A stretch of DNA of 64,000 nucleotides from Leptobrachium leishanense (taxonomy: Eukaryota > Chordata > Amphibia > Anura > Megophryidae). The DNA lies in NCBI GenBank assembly GCA_009667805.1, contig CM019065.1, positions 153,672,101-153,736,100 of the forward strand, in the 5' to 3' direction. Shown piece after piece: positions 23,566 to 34,850 of this stretch; position 1 is the first letter of the stretch, and each line of letters begins with the position of its first letter. The notes beneath the pieces were generated by a model. It saw only the letters and a list, made by a program, of their open reading frames with translations. It was not told where the DNA came from and searched no databases. The translations under genes were made by a program, and so were the position numbers.

Positions 23566-24419
23566 TTAAACAAAAGCACCGCATACAAAAATCGTTAGTG
23601 CAGCATCATTGTTCACATTATAATTGAAATGGGAACAATATTGCTGCATTAACAAAACAACAAAAAACTTGTTTTTTTTTTTATAATTTCTTTTTTAAAT
23701 ATTTTTTTATTTTTAATTTTGTTTTTAAAAAAAACTTTTTACATGGTCAAGTTTGGTATCGTTGGAAAGGCCATGCTCTGGCCGATCCAACGTTATCAAA
23801 CATTTACCCCTAGCTGCCATGGATCGGGAGATAGGGGGTTCATTGGATCCCCCTATCTCCACCATTGCTGGCAGCTAGGGGATAACTCCAGGACTGGCGT
23901 CATCGTGCTATGCACGATGACGCCAATCCTCAGGGGGAGTTCCCGGAGGCTTGGCCGACATTCAAGATGTCGGCCAGCTCCCGGAGAGGATCACGATCCG
24001 GCGCTTTTCAGCGCCAAATCGTGATCCGGCTCCCCAGGGGTTAATGTCAGCCACCGTTTGGAAGGGCAGGCTGTGCCCTTCCAAATGGTGCCTGCCTTAA
24101 CTCTGTGCACCCCGGCGATCGGGAGGGAGAGAGGTCTGAAGGACCTCCCCCCTCCCTTTCAGGCGCCTCCTCCGCACACGCGGGGGGGCCTAAATTAGAT
24201 GTCATCGCGCCACCGCAGTGACATCTAATGGCCCCACCGGGGTCCCGGAGTGCTGGGCTGACATCCAAGATGTCAGCCCGCACCGGGGGGGCGCAGCAAT
24301 CGGCCGGAATCCCGGCCGATTGCTGCCTCCTGTGCCTGGACGTGCTCAGCGTGTCCATAGCACAGGAGAACCACTTGGCTGGACACGCTGAGCGCGTCCA
24401 TAGCAGCCAAGTGGTTAAA

Positions 24420-24812
24420 GTTAAGAAAAAAATATAACAAAATAAAAAAATTTAAATAAAAAATATTAAAAAATAAATAAATTTTTTAAAAAAGTTTATT
24501 TTTGTTTTGCTAATGCAGCAATATTGTTCCCATTCAATTATAATGTGAACATTGATGCTGCACTAACGATTTCTGTATGGGTTGCGTTTGTTAAAAATCG
24601 TGTAATTTTCCCCCCAAAAAAAGTCCACCATCTCTAATTTTTTTAACAAGCACAACTCATAGAAAATATAACCGCAATTGCTCGCAAGTTAAAATGTGAA
24701 AAAAAACACTTTACAACTTGTAAATTATTGAAAATTCTAATTTTATTGCATTTTAAGTTATAATATACAGACAGGATACATATACATATAACACAGACGT
24801 ATACATTAATTA
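24420..24812. repeat. Partial, inverted TTAA-family sequence
   Basis: The stretches GCTAATGCAGCAATATTGTT and CATAGAAAATATAACCGCAA repeat interior parts of the neighbouring element in the opposite direction. No clear termini. Confidence 0.5.
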
Positions 24813-24814
24813 TA

Positions 24815-25420
24815 CCGCAGGGAGGCGCTTCCCCGCAGTGTGTGGATTCAAATGCTGCATTAATTATACTGCAGGGAGGCGCTTCCCCGCAGTGTGTGGA
24901 TTCATATGCTGCATTAATTATACCGCAGAGAGGCACTTATTCCCAGCAGTGTGTGGATTCATATGCTGCATTAATTACACCGCAGAGAGATGCTTGTTCC
25001 CAGCAGTGTGTGGATTCATATGCTGCATTAATTATACCACAGAGAGGCACTTCCCCGCAGTGTGTGGATTCATATGCTGTGTTAATTATACCGCAGAGAG
25101 GCGCTTCCCTGCGGTGTGTGGATTCATATGCTGCATTAATTATACTGCAGAGAGGTGCTTCCCAGCAGTGTGCAGATTCATATGCTGCATTAATTATACC
25201 GCAGAGAGGTGCTTCCCCGCAGTGTGTGGATTCATATGCTGCATTAATTACACCGCAGAGAGACGCTTGTTCCCAGCAGTGTGTGGATTCATATGCTGCA
25301 TTAATTATACCGCAGATAGGCGCTTGTTCCCCGCAGTGTGCGGATTCATATGCTGCATTAATTATACCGCAGAGATGCGCTTCCCCACAGTGTGTGGATT
25401 CATATGCTGCATTAATTTTA
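24815..25420. repeat. 54/57-bp tandem repeat, about 11 units
   Basis: Each unit contains TGCATTAATTATACCGCAGA, then GAGGCGCTTCCCCGCAGTG and TGTGGATTCATA. Units differ by a 3-bp TTGTTC-type expansion, so length changes are multiples of three and several frames stay open for about 200-250 codons. This looks like a minisatellite, not a gene. Confidence 0.88.
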
Positions 25421-25429
25421 TTTTTTGTC

Positions 25430-25993
25430 GTTTCTGATAATTTTTTTCAGCTTTTTTTCTGTTTTAAAACCTTTTGTTCTGGGTTTTTTTTAAAGTCAGA
25501 CCACTGGGGTCAGTATTTTGTTTTGGGGTTTTTTAAATCGTTTTGTTCATTTTTGTTTCTTTCATACCAGTTTAATATGATTAAATAAAGTTGTGCAATG
25601 CATATTCATAAGAAAAAAAGGATCTTTATTTAATAAAAAACGATAGAATCGGCGGAATTATCGTATCGACAGAATTATCGTATCGACAGAAATATCGAAT
25701 CATTGGAAACGATACAGAATTACGGAATTACGGAATCAGCAATGGAACCGAAAAATATGATGTCCGAAATGACCGAAATGGAACCGAAATCACGAATGGA
25801 ACGAAAATGAATTGCGATTTTACACATTTCACGTCCATACGAAAATTACGAAAACATTTTGTTTCGGATCGGAAATCTTTTCGTATCTGCCGTTTTCGGA
25901 TCCGATTCGGAAAATCGACCGAATCCAAAGGCACGAATCAGACCGATTTGTGAAAAATACGAATCGGTCCGAATCGAAAACGCACATCCCTAA
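25430..25993. mobile_element. hAT MITE fragment, CGAAA-rich family
   Basis: It shares the block around GATTAAATAAAGTTGTG and AAGAAAAAAAGGATC with 17590-17660. The right end is CGAAAACGCACATCCCTA. The left terminus was not found and may have been lost to the adjoining tandem array. Confidence 0.65.
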
Positions 25994-26083
25994 TAGAGAC
26001 TGTGGAGAGGATAAGGATTATGGAAGAATTTAATTTTTCATTAGAGAATGCACATGCGAAAAACGACAAAATATGGTATTGGT

Positions 26084-26217
26084 GGACAAATTTCTGATCA
26101 AAACGCCCTAAATCGGTACCTGCATCCAACCACTCATGACAGTCAAAAGCCTTGGGTACCTGTCATGAGTGGTTGAATGCAGGTACCGAATTAGGTGTTT
26201 TGATCAGAAATTCGTCC
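26084..26217. repeat. Long hairpin, arms about 58 bp
   Basis: GGACAAATTTCTGATCAAAA...CACTCATGACAG is followed after a short loop by its near-perfect complement, CTGTCATGAGTGG...GATCAGAAATTCGTCC. It could be a very short MITE; no duplication was identified. Confidence 0.75.
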
Positions 26218-26295
26218 TTGTCATTACATCCCTTTTCGCAGCAGTTGTGTACTAGGGTCGTGTGGTGGTCCCCTATATCTGTCTGCCATATTGCT

Positions 26296-26500
26296 ATTTA
26301 GTTTGTTTTTTATTGAGAAAGTATTTTACCAGGAAGGATACATTGAGATTTCTCTTGTTTTCAAGTATGCCCTGGGTGGTGAATGTTTACTGTTAGGTGT
26401 CTTGCCCAAGGACACTTACTGGAGAGGTGCTCTTGCCAGGATTCAAACCTGTATCTCCACGGTTATAGAGCAGTGATGTTACCTCTACTCCACCCAGCTG
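26296..26500 (-). mobile_element. tRNA-derived SINE (V-SINE-like)
   Basis: Read on -, a tRNA-like head (GGGTGGAGTAGAGGTAAC as A-box region, GGTTTGAATCC as B box at 26439-26449) is followed by CTTGGGCAAGACACCTAAC, which resembles the V-SINE/L2-type central region. The tail is TTTTCAAT-rich. Two related copies are at 20302-20400 and 47527-47738. Confidence 0.7.
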
Positions 26501-26663
26501 GTATTTAGTTGACAGTGATACTTTTCCCCTCCCTTTTTTCCACCCTTGTTCCCTGTAAGAGTGGGTCTGCTGGACTGTGTTTCTATTTTACAGCACTGCT
26601 CAGGTACTCCGGAGTACTGCACAGGAGGTTTTGGGGCTTTTTTTCCCTTTTGGTAAATACTGT

Positions 26664-27334
26664 AGTGGTTATTCAGAAAGGACCGTACTCGACACCAAAG
26701 GGCACTGAATGGTGAATTTCACCGTATGGTGCATCTTCATGGCAGTTCGTCAATTCACTAAACTGTCAATTCGCCAAACATTGGTGAATTGACAGCGAAA
26801 TATGGTGCAGTTCGCCACAGATCAGCTGTCTTCAGCAGCAGCGAAATTGTCCCATAGTGAAGAATCCCATAGGATTCCAATGTAAAAACATACTATAGTT
26901 TTTATTAATTTTGTTATTCAACCGTTTATTCTTTTCATTTTCAGCAAACTGTCTATTTATTTTTTGGAACACCTTTTTGTATTTTTTTATATTTTTTAGA
27001 TGAAAGTTTTGATTCCCAATTTTTTAAAACAAAAAATTCTGTAACAGTTACGTCTGTCTGTGTGTTTGCTTGATGCACCTTTTTATTAGTTTTTTAAAGA
27101 CCTTTTTATTATTTACACACATTTTAATGAATTCTTATTGATAGCAGAGTTCCATTTTTATTTCTGCAGTTCGGCGTTCTTCAGCTGTGTTTAGTGGTCT
27201 TTAGCAACTCCATCTTCAGTGACCTTGCGGACCTGCGGTGAATAGTGAATTCACCACAGGGTCAGCAAAATGAAATCGCTGAAGCACACTGAACGAGAAA
27301 GCACCGACATTTTGGTGCTTTCTGAATAACCCCT
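26664..27334. mobile_element. Palindromic MITE, family GTGGTTATTCAGAAAGG
   Basis: The inverted ends are AGTGGTTATTCAGAAAGG and CTTTCTGAATAACCCCT. Internal motifs such as GGTGAATTGACAGCGAAAT parallel those of the CAGGGTTATCC family, of which this is probably a diverged relative. A half copy lies at 33850-34055. Confidence 0.65.
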
Positions 27335-27609
27335 TCCTTGTATGTCTCATATTTCCCTCACTGTACAGTGCTTCACTGATGGTTTCCTATGTCAACAATA
27401 GTATGTACCTATAACTCTGTAAACTTTGATCTATTGTATCTCTATTACTTTCTGTACAGTGATGTATTTGTTGTTATCTTGCTTAGTTTCAGTGTATCGT
27501 GTGAAACTCCAATGAAAATCAATTTAAGCAAGAAAGCTGTAAGATAACTATGATACAAATGTAATATCCCCAAAAGGAAGATTTTTTTTTATTTTATAAA
27601 TACTACAGG

Positions 27610-27742
27610 CAGGGATCTCAAACACTGGCCCCCGGATGTTGATTGCCTGTACACCCCAGAATTCTTTGGATGCTTCGATTGCCAGAGAATCACGGGAGGT
27701 GTAGTTCAGCATCCTCTGGGAGGGCAGAGTTTGACATCCCTG
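27610..27742. mobile_element. Short hAT-like MITE
   Basis: CAGGGATCTCAAACACTGGC at the left and GCAGAGTTTGACATCCCTG at the right, the common hAT terminus. Only 133 bp. A clear 8-bp duplication was not seen. Confidence 0.7.
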
Positions 27743-27999
27743 GGTATAAGTTACTTGGTGCTTGATTGCTAGCCTCTCTGCTGGGGCTTTTACCCAGACC
27801 CCCCTCTGCTCAGTAGACTCCAGTGGCAGCAAATAAATTGCAAATGATTGACACTGTCGTGGTACCAAGCATTAATAAATATGTCAAAACAAAAAAAAAG
27901 CCTTTAATGAGAATATTGGATTGTAAGGACCATGAACTGAGCAATGACCCTTTATACAACACTGCAACATGTACCGTAAAATCATGCCTTGTCTTGCCA

Positions 28000-28143
28000 T
28001 GTTCAAACATGGCCGCCGTGGCGTAATCAGAGTGACTAAGCCCTCGTGACCGACGCGCGAGGGGCGTGGAGCGGTGATGTCGTGATCAGCTGACCCGGAA
28101 GAATGCGTGGCTGTGCAGAAGACTGAGTTTGAGTGGCAGAGAG
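28000..28143 (+). promoter_or_regulatory. STAMBP: Probable STAMBP promoter and non-coding exon 1
   Basis: This is the one CpG-dense island in an AT-rich intergenic/intron stretch. It has about a dozen CpGs within about 110 bp, a YY1-like ACATGGCCGCC, an ETS site CCGGAAG (28094-28100) and an E-box-like CAGCTG. A strong splice-donor match, GAG|GTGAGGA, falls at 28143/28144. The first coding exon begins at 40135 with an acceptor in the untranslated part, so an upstream non-coding exon on + is required, and this is the best candidate. Intron 1 would be about 12 kb. The transcription start is not defined. Confidence 0.5.
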
Positions 28144-29034
28144 GTGAGGATTGGGTGGGATGCTGTGGATTTTAAGGACTGCAGATAAAGGGAGAGATTG
28201 GTTACTAGTGATAGTAAGGACCATGCGAGCGTATAATGGCAAGAATAAGGCTGTTTTGCATGGAGAGACTCTCATATGGTCAATCAGACATGATTCATTC
28301 GGGAAACAGGGACTCCTGTCAGTGATAGTGCTGGAAATCCAAAGGTAGTAAATGCTCCTTGTTGGAGCAATAAAGGCTGCCTGAGCCTCATGGGAAACGG
28401 TGAGAAAGGAGTAATAAGCAAAGGCCACCTATAAGAACCCGTAGGTTAATAATTTCCTGTGTCTTCGATGTTTTGGTAAACATATTTATAGCTTATATAA
28501 TGTTGAAAAAGCCTATTAAAATTAAAGATATTTAATTTATAATTTGAGAAGGGGCTTTATGTCCAGCCTTTAGTGTTACACAGACCAGGAAGTGAGACAG
28601 CCAATCCGGGTGCTCAAATCACCTGTACTGTCGAGTCCTGAACTTTTTTCCAAAAGTTTTGTGATTTCTACTTTTGCATCTAGGAGCGTCAGAAATCCAT
28701 AATGTGCATTTTTTCGTTGGCAAGAAGAAAAGGTATCCTGTGATATGTCTAAAGAAGGGGCCATCATACAGTAACATTAACATATACATTATATATAAAT
28801 ATCCCTATGTTGCGATGCTGATGACAGGGCTGTGACTGGGTAACGCCTTTATTGTAAACTATACAGAGATCTCGCTACAGCTTGGCTGCTGAGGAGCCGC
28901 ATTACAACCTTCACATGCCGGTGACAGGTCACTCGAACATGGCCAGCCAGAGGGGCCTGGTAGAATGCTGTTAGTGCTTTCTGCCAGCCACCCCATTGTC
29001 TGAGGTCTGGGGGATATATATATATATATGTGTA
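28144..29034 (+). other. Presumed STAMBP intron 1, no other feature
   Basis: AT-rich sequence without repeats or coding signals that I recognise, apart from a short TA run at 29014-29029 at the edge of the Tc1 element. Confidence 0.4.
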
Positions 29035-29515
29035 CAGTTGCAAGAAAAAGTATGAATCCTTTTGGGGATTACGTGGAGTTTTGCATGAATTGGTCATAAA
29101 ATGTGCTCTGATCTTCATCTAAATCACAACAATTTGAAAAACACAGTCTGCTTAAAATAATACAACACAAACCTATGTTTTCATGTGTTTATTGAACATA
29201 ACATGTAAACATTCTCAGTGCAGGGTGGGAATAGTATGTGAACCCCTAGCCTAATGACTTCTCCAAGAGCTAATTGGAGTCAGGAGTGAGCCAACCTTGA
29301 GTCCAATCAGTGTGATATTATTGGATGTGTTGCTGAAAGCTGTCCCGCCCTTTAAAAACACACACCAGTTTTTGGTTTACTGGTTTCAAGAAGCACTGCC
29401 TGATGTGAACCATGCCTCGCAGAAAAGAGCTCTCAGAAGACCTATGATCAAGAATTGTTGACTTGCATGAAGCTGGAAAGGGTTACAAAAGGATCTCCAA
29501 AAGCCTTGATGTTCA

Positions 29516-29653
<138 letters not shown>

Positions 29654-29908
29654 TCAGCTAAAGACTTACAGAAATCTCTGGCACATGCTAACATTTTTGT
29701 TGACACCGCTACAATAAGGAAAACATTAAACAAGAATGGATTACATGGGAGGACACCACGGAGGAAGCTATTGCAGTCCAAAAAGAATATTGCAGCACGT
29801 TTGAAGTTTGCAAAAGAGCACCTGGATGTTCCACAGCACTACTGGCAAAATATTCTGTGGACAGATGAAACCAAAATTGAGTTGTTTGGAAAAAACACAC
29901 AACACTAT

Positions 29909-31403
29909 CAGGGTTATCCAAAGAGATCCGAATTGCTTGAGAAAGGTAACCAAACGCTGAAAATCAGCGTTCGGTTACCTTTCCTGACCATTCGGCTATC
30001 CAGAGAGCAGGCAATTCGCCAAATCCTAGCGAATTGCCTGAACATACGGTGCCTGTTCGGTCCCTGTTCGAGGGCAGTGAAATCCCCATGAAAAAGCACT
30101 GCTTCGGCTATTCAGAGAACACAAACCAGCAGTGAAAGGTTCCCCTAATGCCCTGCCATTCGGTGGTTTCATTCGGCAAATTTATTCAGGAGAATCCCAT
30201 AGGCTTCAATGTTAAAAATATTCCCGTTTTAATTCAATATCTAATAAACCGTTCATTATAAAATTCTGCAGTAAAGAGACTCCTTTATTTATAGATTTTT
30301 TTTTAGGATACTTTAAAGGAACACTCTACTCAAAAATCACCCCCCCCCCCGTTTTTTTATCCTAACCTATCCCTATTCCCTTAATCTTTATTTTTTATTT
30401 TTTTACTTGTAACTGTAATACTTACCCTAAAATCCTCTTGTTTTCAGCGCTGTTTTTTAAAAAAAAAATTTTATACTCCCCTCCCTCCTCTTCCGCTCCC
30501 GTCCTTCTTGCTGCGTCTTGGCTTCTGGTTTACGTGAGAAGCGCGCATGCGCGCCTCTCACGTAAGCCAGCCAATCGGCAGGCTTCCTCCCGGCTCCCTC
30601 TGAGGATTAGTGTTGCGCGCAAAAGGATGCGCGCAACACTAAGCCTCAGAGGGAGCCGCCAGCTTCTGCGGTGAGTTAGAGACGTCATCGCGCTGAAAGC
30701 GCGATGACGTCTCCTACTTGACAAAAGTCGTCAGAAGCGGGAAATATGATTCCCGCTCTGCTGACTGACAGCTGGGAGGGCGGAGTAAACTCCTCCGCCT
30801 CTCTCAGCTGTTTTCAGCATTTTCTGCTGAACCGCTGAGCGGAGGGAGGGGGGACAGGGGGCAGGATACTCCGGGCATCATGACCACCTAAAATAGCTTA
30901 GGTGGCCATGTTGCCTAGAGTGTCCCTTTTTAAGCATTTTTCTTAAATTTTCTTTTTTTTTCTTTTTCAGTTTACTTATTTTTTTTGTAACAGCCCTCTT
31001 ATTATCATTCCCTGGACCTCCTGTGTAAATTTCAGACATTTTCGCTCAGTTTCTTTGCAAACAGCGTTTCAATTTCACATTCATACAAACGGTTTTGCTA
31101 ATTTTATTCACCTCCCTCGTCTGCGGTGTCGGCTGCTTCGGCTGTGTGTGATCGGCTCCTGCTCGGGCTTTTCGGCAGGTTAATCCAGATGTTTTTGTGG
31201 CTTTTCAGCGTGCATTCGCTGGGTTTTGCGGTTAGTTTTCGGTGGGTTTATGGCAGCTTTTTCCCTGCAATTCGGGGACCCTGTGGTGCTTGCTGAATAC
31301 ACCGCAGGGTCACCGAAATGGGATCGGCAAAACGAACCGAATTGAAGAGAACGAAAAGTCACCGAACGTGCGGTGACTTTTCGAATCTCTTTGGATAACC
31401 CTG
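29909..31403. mobile_element. Palindromic MITE, family CAGGGTTATCCAAAGAG (copy B)
   Basis: CAGGGTTATCCAAAGAG to CTCTTTGGATAACCCTG. The duplication is TAT at 29906-29908, with TAA at 31404-31406 (one substitution). Restoring one TAT recreates the Tc1 codons for H-Y-V-W, which supports both boundaries. It contains a TTAA MITE at 30317-30929, absent from copy A. Confidence 0.88.
30317..30929. mobile_element. TTAA-flanked MITE (Kolobok/piggyBac-like)
   Basis: Copy A of the host MITE reads ATACTTTAAGCATTTTTC without a break. Here a 613-bp insert separates two TTAA motifs (30313-30316, 30930-30933). The ends are AGGAACACTCTA and the complement of AAAGGGACACTCTA. The interior holds several short perfect palindromes, for example the GCGCGCATGCGCGC area at 30541-30555. 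A matching right end (TAGAGTGTCCCTTTTAA) occurs at 35208-35224. Confidence 0.8.
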
Positions 31404-32143
31404 TAAGTGTGGAGAAAAAAAGGCACAGCACACCAACATCAAAACCTCATCCCCACTGTAAAACATGGCGGAGCATAATGGTTTGCGGCTGCTTTGCTGC
31501 CTCTGGGCCTGGACGGATTTTTGTCATTGATGGAAAAATGAATTCCAGAGTTTATCAAGACATTTTGCAGGAAAATTGTAAGACCATCTGTTCGCCAACT
31601 GAAGCTCCGCAGAGGATGGGTGATGCAACAGGACAATGACCTAAAGCATACAAATAATTCAACAAAAGAATGGCTTCAACAAAACAAAATACGCCTTCTG
31701 GAGTGGCCCAGTCAGAGTCCTGACCTCAACCCGATTTGAAATGCTGTGGCATGACCTTAAGAGAGCGATTCACACCAGACATCTCAAGAATATTGCTACA
31801 CTGAAACAGTTTTGTGAAGAGGAGTGGTCCAAAATTACTCCAGATCGTTGTGCAGGTCTGATCTGCAACTACAGGAAACGTTTGGTTGAGGTTATTGCTG
31901 CCAAAGGAGGGTCAACCAGTTATTAAGTCCAAAGGTTCACATACTTTTTCCACCCTGCACTGTGAATGTTTACATGTTATGTTCAATAAACACATGAAAA
32001 CATATGTTTGTGTTGTATTATTTTAAGCAGACTGTTTTTCAAATTGTTGCGACTTAGATGATGATCAGAGCACATTTTATGACCAATTCATGCAAAACTC
32101 CACGTAATCCCAAAGGGTTCACATACTTTTTCTTGCAACTGTA

Positions 32144-32339
32144 TATGTGTGTGTGTGTATACATGTGTCTGAGGTCTGGTGTGTGTCTGTGTGCAGACCT
32201 GTGTAGTCAGTAAATGGTTTGTCTGGCCATACATTTTAATAGTAACATAAATTGGACAGACTTTCAGCAAAATCCTAAATTTATTTTTTATTAGAAAGCA
32301 GTCACATGACGTTAAATGTATCAGTACTCTGTCTTAAAA
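32144..32339. repeat. Short GT/TG microsatellite and flank
   Basis: TGTGTGTGTGTATACATGTG next to the Tc1 right end. Otherwise AT-rich without features. Confidence 0.5.
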
Positions 32340-33225
32340 AAATATTTACCCAGAATGCTGGAGGTGCGCTCGCTACTCGGGTACGTTTCTCCATATTTTG
32401 TGGTCTTGTCCCCTCCTGATGGACTTCTGGCACATGGTCCATGATGCTATTCTCCAGGTCACCGACGTTGACCTGCCACTTACCCCGGAATGTTTTTTAC
32501 TGTTCATATAGCGCTACCCCTCAAGGCTTTCAAGCGTTCCGTGTTACTTTTTATGCTTCTTGCGGCCCGAGCCCTGGTGCCTGCCCTTTGGCGCACTGAC
32601 AGAGTTCCTACACTCCGGGAATGGGTCAGTAGGGTTGAGGACCTTTGACCCGTGGATCATCTGGATACCGAGACTCGGAGTGTTGGCCGACTTCATGCTG
32701 AAGTGGTTCTATTGGGAGAGATACGCCGCGTCTCTGTGCCTGGGGCCCGGGAGGGATCCGACGGCTTAATCTCTTAAAGGCCATGCTGCATTGGCCTTGA
32801 TCTTACCTGCCGGACTGTCTTTGTGGTTCTGTTCGTGTCCCTTCCCCGCCCCTTTTTTTTTCCCCCTCTTTCCCTTCCCATCTCCTCCCCCTTAGTTCTC
32901 TCTTCTTCTTTACTTCTCACTCCCTCGTCTTAGGTTCTTCCTCCTCTTCCTGTTTTACTCTCTCCTCTTCACTCTCACAGCACTTCTGCCGCTACCTCCC
33001 TGACCCATACTGTGGTTACCAAGATATTTTGTCGCATTCTGGAGACGATCTGGTCCTCGGGATGGCCCTGTGACCTTTCCCTGGTTGAGCTTTCTGGTAT
33101 CATTGAGAGTGCCTTCTTAATTTGTTGTATATACTGTCTTTGCTTTTTTCGTGCGATCACTTTTACCCATAACGGATGTTTCCTTTACCTTCTAATAAAA
33201 ATTTTGAATTTCAAAAAAAAATAAA
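32340..33225 (+). mobile_element. L1/Tx1-type LINE, 5'-truncated 3' end
   Basis: The coding remnant resembles the L1 ORF2 C-terminus: LLAARALVPALWRTDRVPTL followed by REWVSRVEDL, preceded by degenerate zinc-knuckle-region text. The 3' untranslated part is T/C-rich and ends with TAATAAAAATTTTGAATTTC and an A-rich tail (33211-33230). Stops and shifts show it is inactive. Confidence 0.8.
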
Positions 33226-33459
33226 AAAAAATTATCTGTGCATCCTTGCGTTAAATAATTGGACAAGTGCTGCTGGCAGCCTCTGTACAATTTTTTTTTT
33301 TTTTTAAACTTATCTTTTGTCCTATGCTGCGCGTAGCTCTTCCTCCTTCCTCATCTGATCCATCGCTACCTCTTGGAGACCTCTCACTAACACAGGCGGT
33401 GTGAGAGAGGGTGACGTTGGCACACTTCGACTTTTGGGGAGACGTTATCAAATACCGCT

Positions 33460-33840
33460 ATCATGACAAAAAAAGGCTTACGGTGCCAGAGTGCTGGGCA
33501 CCCTGCAGCCGGCTCGGTCGCAGGACATGGCCGGTATTTTGGAGTTCCTCCACCAGGCCTGTAAATGCCGAGTGAGTCACCTGTCCCTTCCCTGCTGAGC
33601 AGCCCGGCTTCTAGAGACAAATCGGATCACTCCTTTCGGGACCTACTCAAATCCCTTACCACCACATAGACCTTGCCATGATGTTCGAAAAGGATGGAAT
33701 CCGCCTTCAATACTATGTTTGATGTCGTGGGCCAGGAGATCCGCCATGTTGGGTTGAGGGTGCAGGAAATGGAAGATACCAGGGTTAAACCTGTTGAACT
33801 GCATCACGGACAATTAGGGGATTTCCCCAACATTTTGCTG
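33460..33840 (+). pseudogene. L1-type ORF1 N-terminal fragment
   Basis: Starting near 33462, broken frames give ASRDKSDHSFRDLLKSL and AFNTMFDVVGQEIRHVGLRV followed by QEMEDTRVKPVELHHGQLGD. This is the amphipathic, coiled-coil-like start of L1 ORF1 proteins. It stops where a MITE half copy begins. Confidence 0.55.
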
Positions 33841-33849
33841 CAGTTTGGC

Positions 33850-34055
33850 GTTCTCTGAATAGATTAACCATTACTTCTCTATAGGACAATTTCGCTGCAC
33901 CCGAAGCTTCGCGATCTGCACTGTATTTCGCTGTCAATTCGCCTGTATTTGGAGAATTGACAGCTTTCTGCGTAGACTAACTGCCACGAAATTGCACCGT
34001 ACGACAAAATTCGGCCTTCGGTGGCAAGTTCGGTCCTTTCTGAATAACCCCTATA
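33850..34055. mobile_element. Half copy of the GTGGTTATTCAG MITE family
   Basis: TTCGCTGTCAATTCGCC, GAATTGACAG and the right end CGGTCCTTTCTGAATAACCCC match the 26664-27334 element. The left half is missing or strongly changed. Confidence 0.55.
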
Positions 34056-34536
34056 GTGTTTTCTGTGGAATTGAAACAAGATAAAAATACTCTTAAAGTG
34101 TTACTCACAAGCGACTAGTTATGTTGTCAGTCATCAGCACGGTCCCTGAACTCACACTCTCACCCCCCCTTTCTTATTCTATTACTTCTTCTTGCCGGCG
34201 ATGCCTTTCGTAACCCCAGCCCTATCCTCATTTCTCAATTTGCTACTAGGAATCTGCTAATTTTACCCACATTTCCTCTCTTCCCTACAATGTGCCCTCT
34301 GGAATGCCCGCTCTGCTTGCGCCTTTCCATCTTCCTTTTATTCACTACCATTTTATCGCTCTTTTCCTCCATCTCCTAGCTCTCCCCTTCTGTCACTGTT
34401 ACCCCAGCCTCCTTATCATATGGCAGACTCAAACTGTCCCAAACACCAAGATCTGGGGCCCGGGATATTTGTTTTCCAACCAGCATTTACCAGCCTATTC
34501 CTCCCATACAACAAATTTGTGCCCCCAGGAGAGGAA

Positions 34537-34571
<35 letters not shown>

Positions 34572-34850
34572 AATACGTATCCTCAGACTTCTACAGCGGC
34601 CTCCTCCTTAGGCACGATGAAACAGCAAAAAAGAGAATTTTTAGTCTGTAGAGGATAAAATGAGCTGACCATAGCATAATACTGTTGTTTTGAGTAAGTA
34701 TTTAGGCCCCTGCTAGGACCACACTTACGAAAAGCAGAAAGTATTCAGGCCCATCAAAAGTGCACACCAGCTTCTTATCATTTATAATGTCCTTAATAGT
34801 CCAGTCAACCAATCGATATCCTCCAGTGATCCATCTTCACCAAGTACATC
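34056..34850. other. Intronic sequence with (AT)n at 34541-34568
   Basis: T/C-rich sequence resembling L1 untranslated region up to about 34540, then an AT microsatellite. No supported gene. Confidence 0.4.

Larger units (their letters stand above)
21871..24414. mobile_element. TTAA-flanked MITE (piggyBac/Kolobok-like) with two nested MITEs
   Basis: Flanked by TTAA (21867-21870, 24415-24418). The ends match: CCCTTTCGCTGCTGAGG and, inward from the right, CCACTTGGCTGCTATGG. Without the inserts at 22112-22986 and 23116-23565 it is about 1.2 kb. Its interior (CTTTCCGGCAGACTCGG, GTCATTTTTATATGTATACG) is shared with the copies at 37896-39021 and about 53100-54131. No transposase is present. Confidence 0.75.

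Noticed and set aside
28036..28428. 130-codon - frame across the CpG island
   Set aside because: Shadow of the promoter/exon 1 region; no domain or conserved start.
33167..33192. CRISPR or phage-like repeats anywhere in the window
   Set aside because: The sequence is vertebrate; tandem arrays here are head-to-tail minisatellites without unique spacers.
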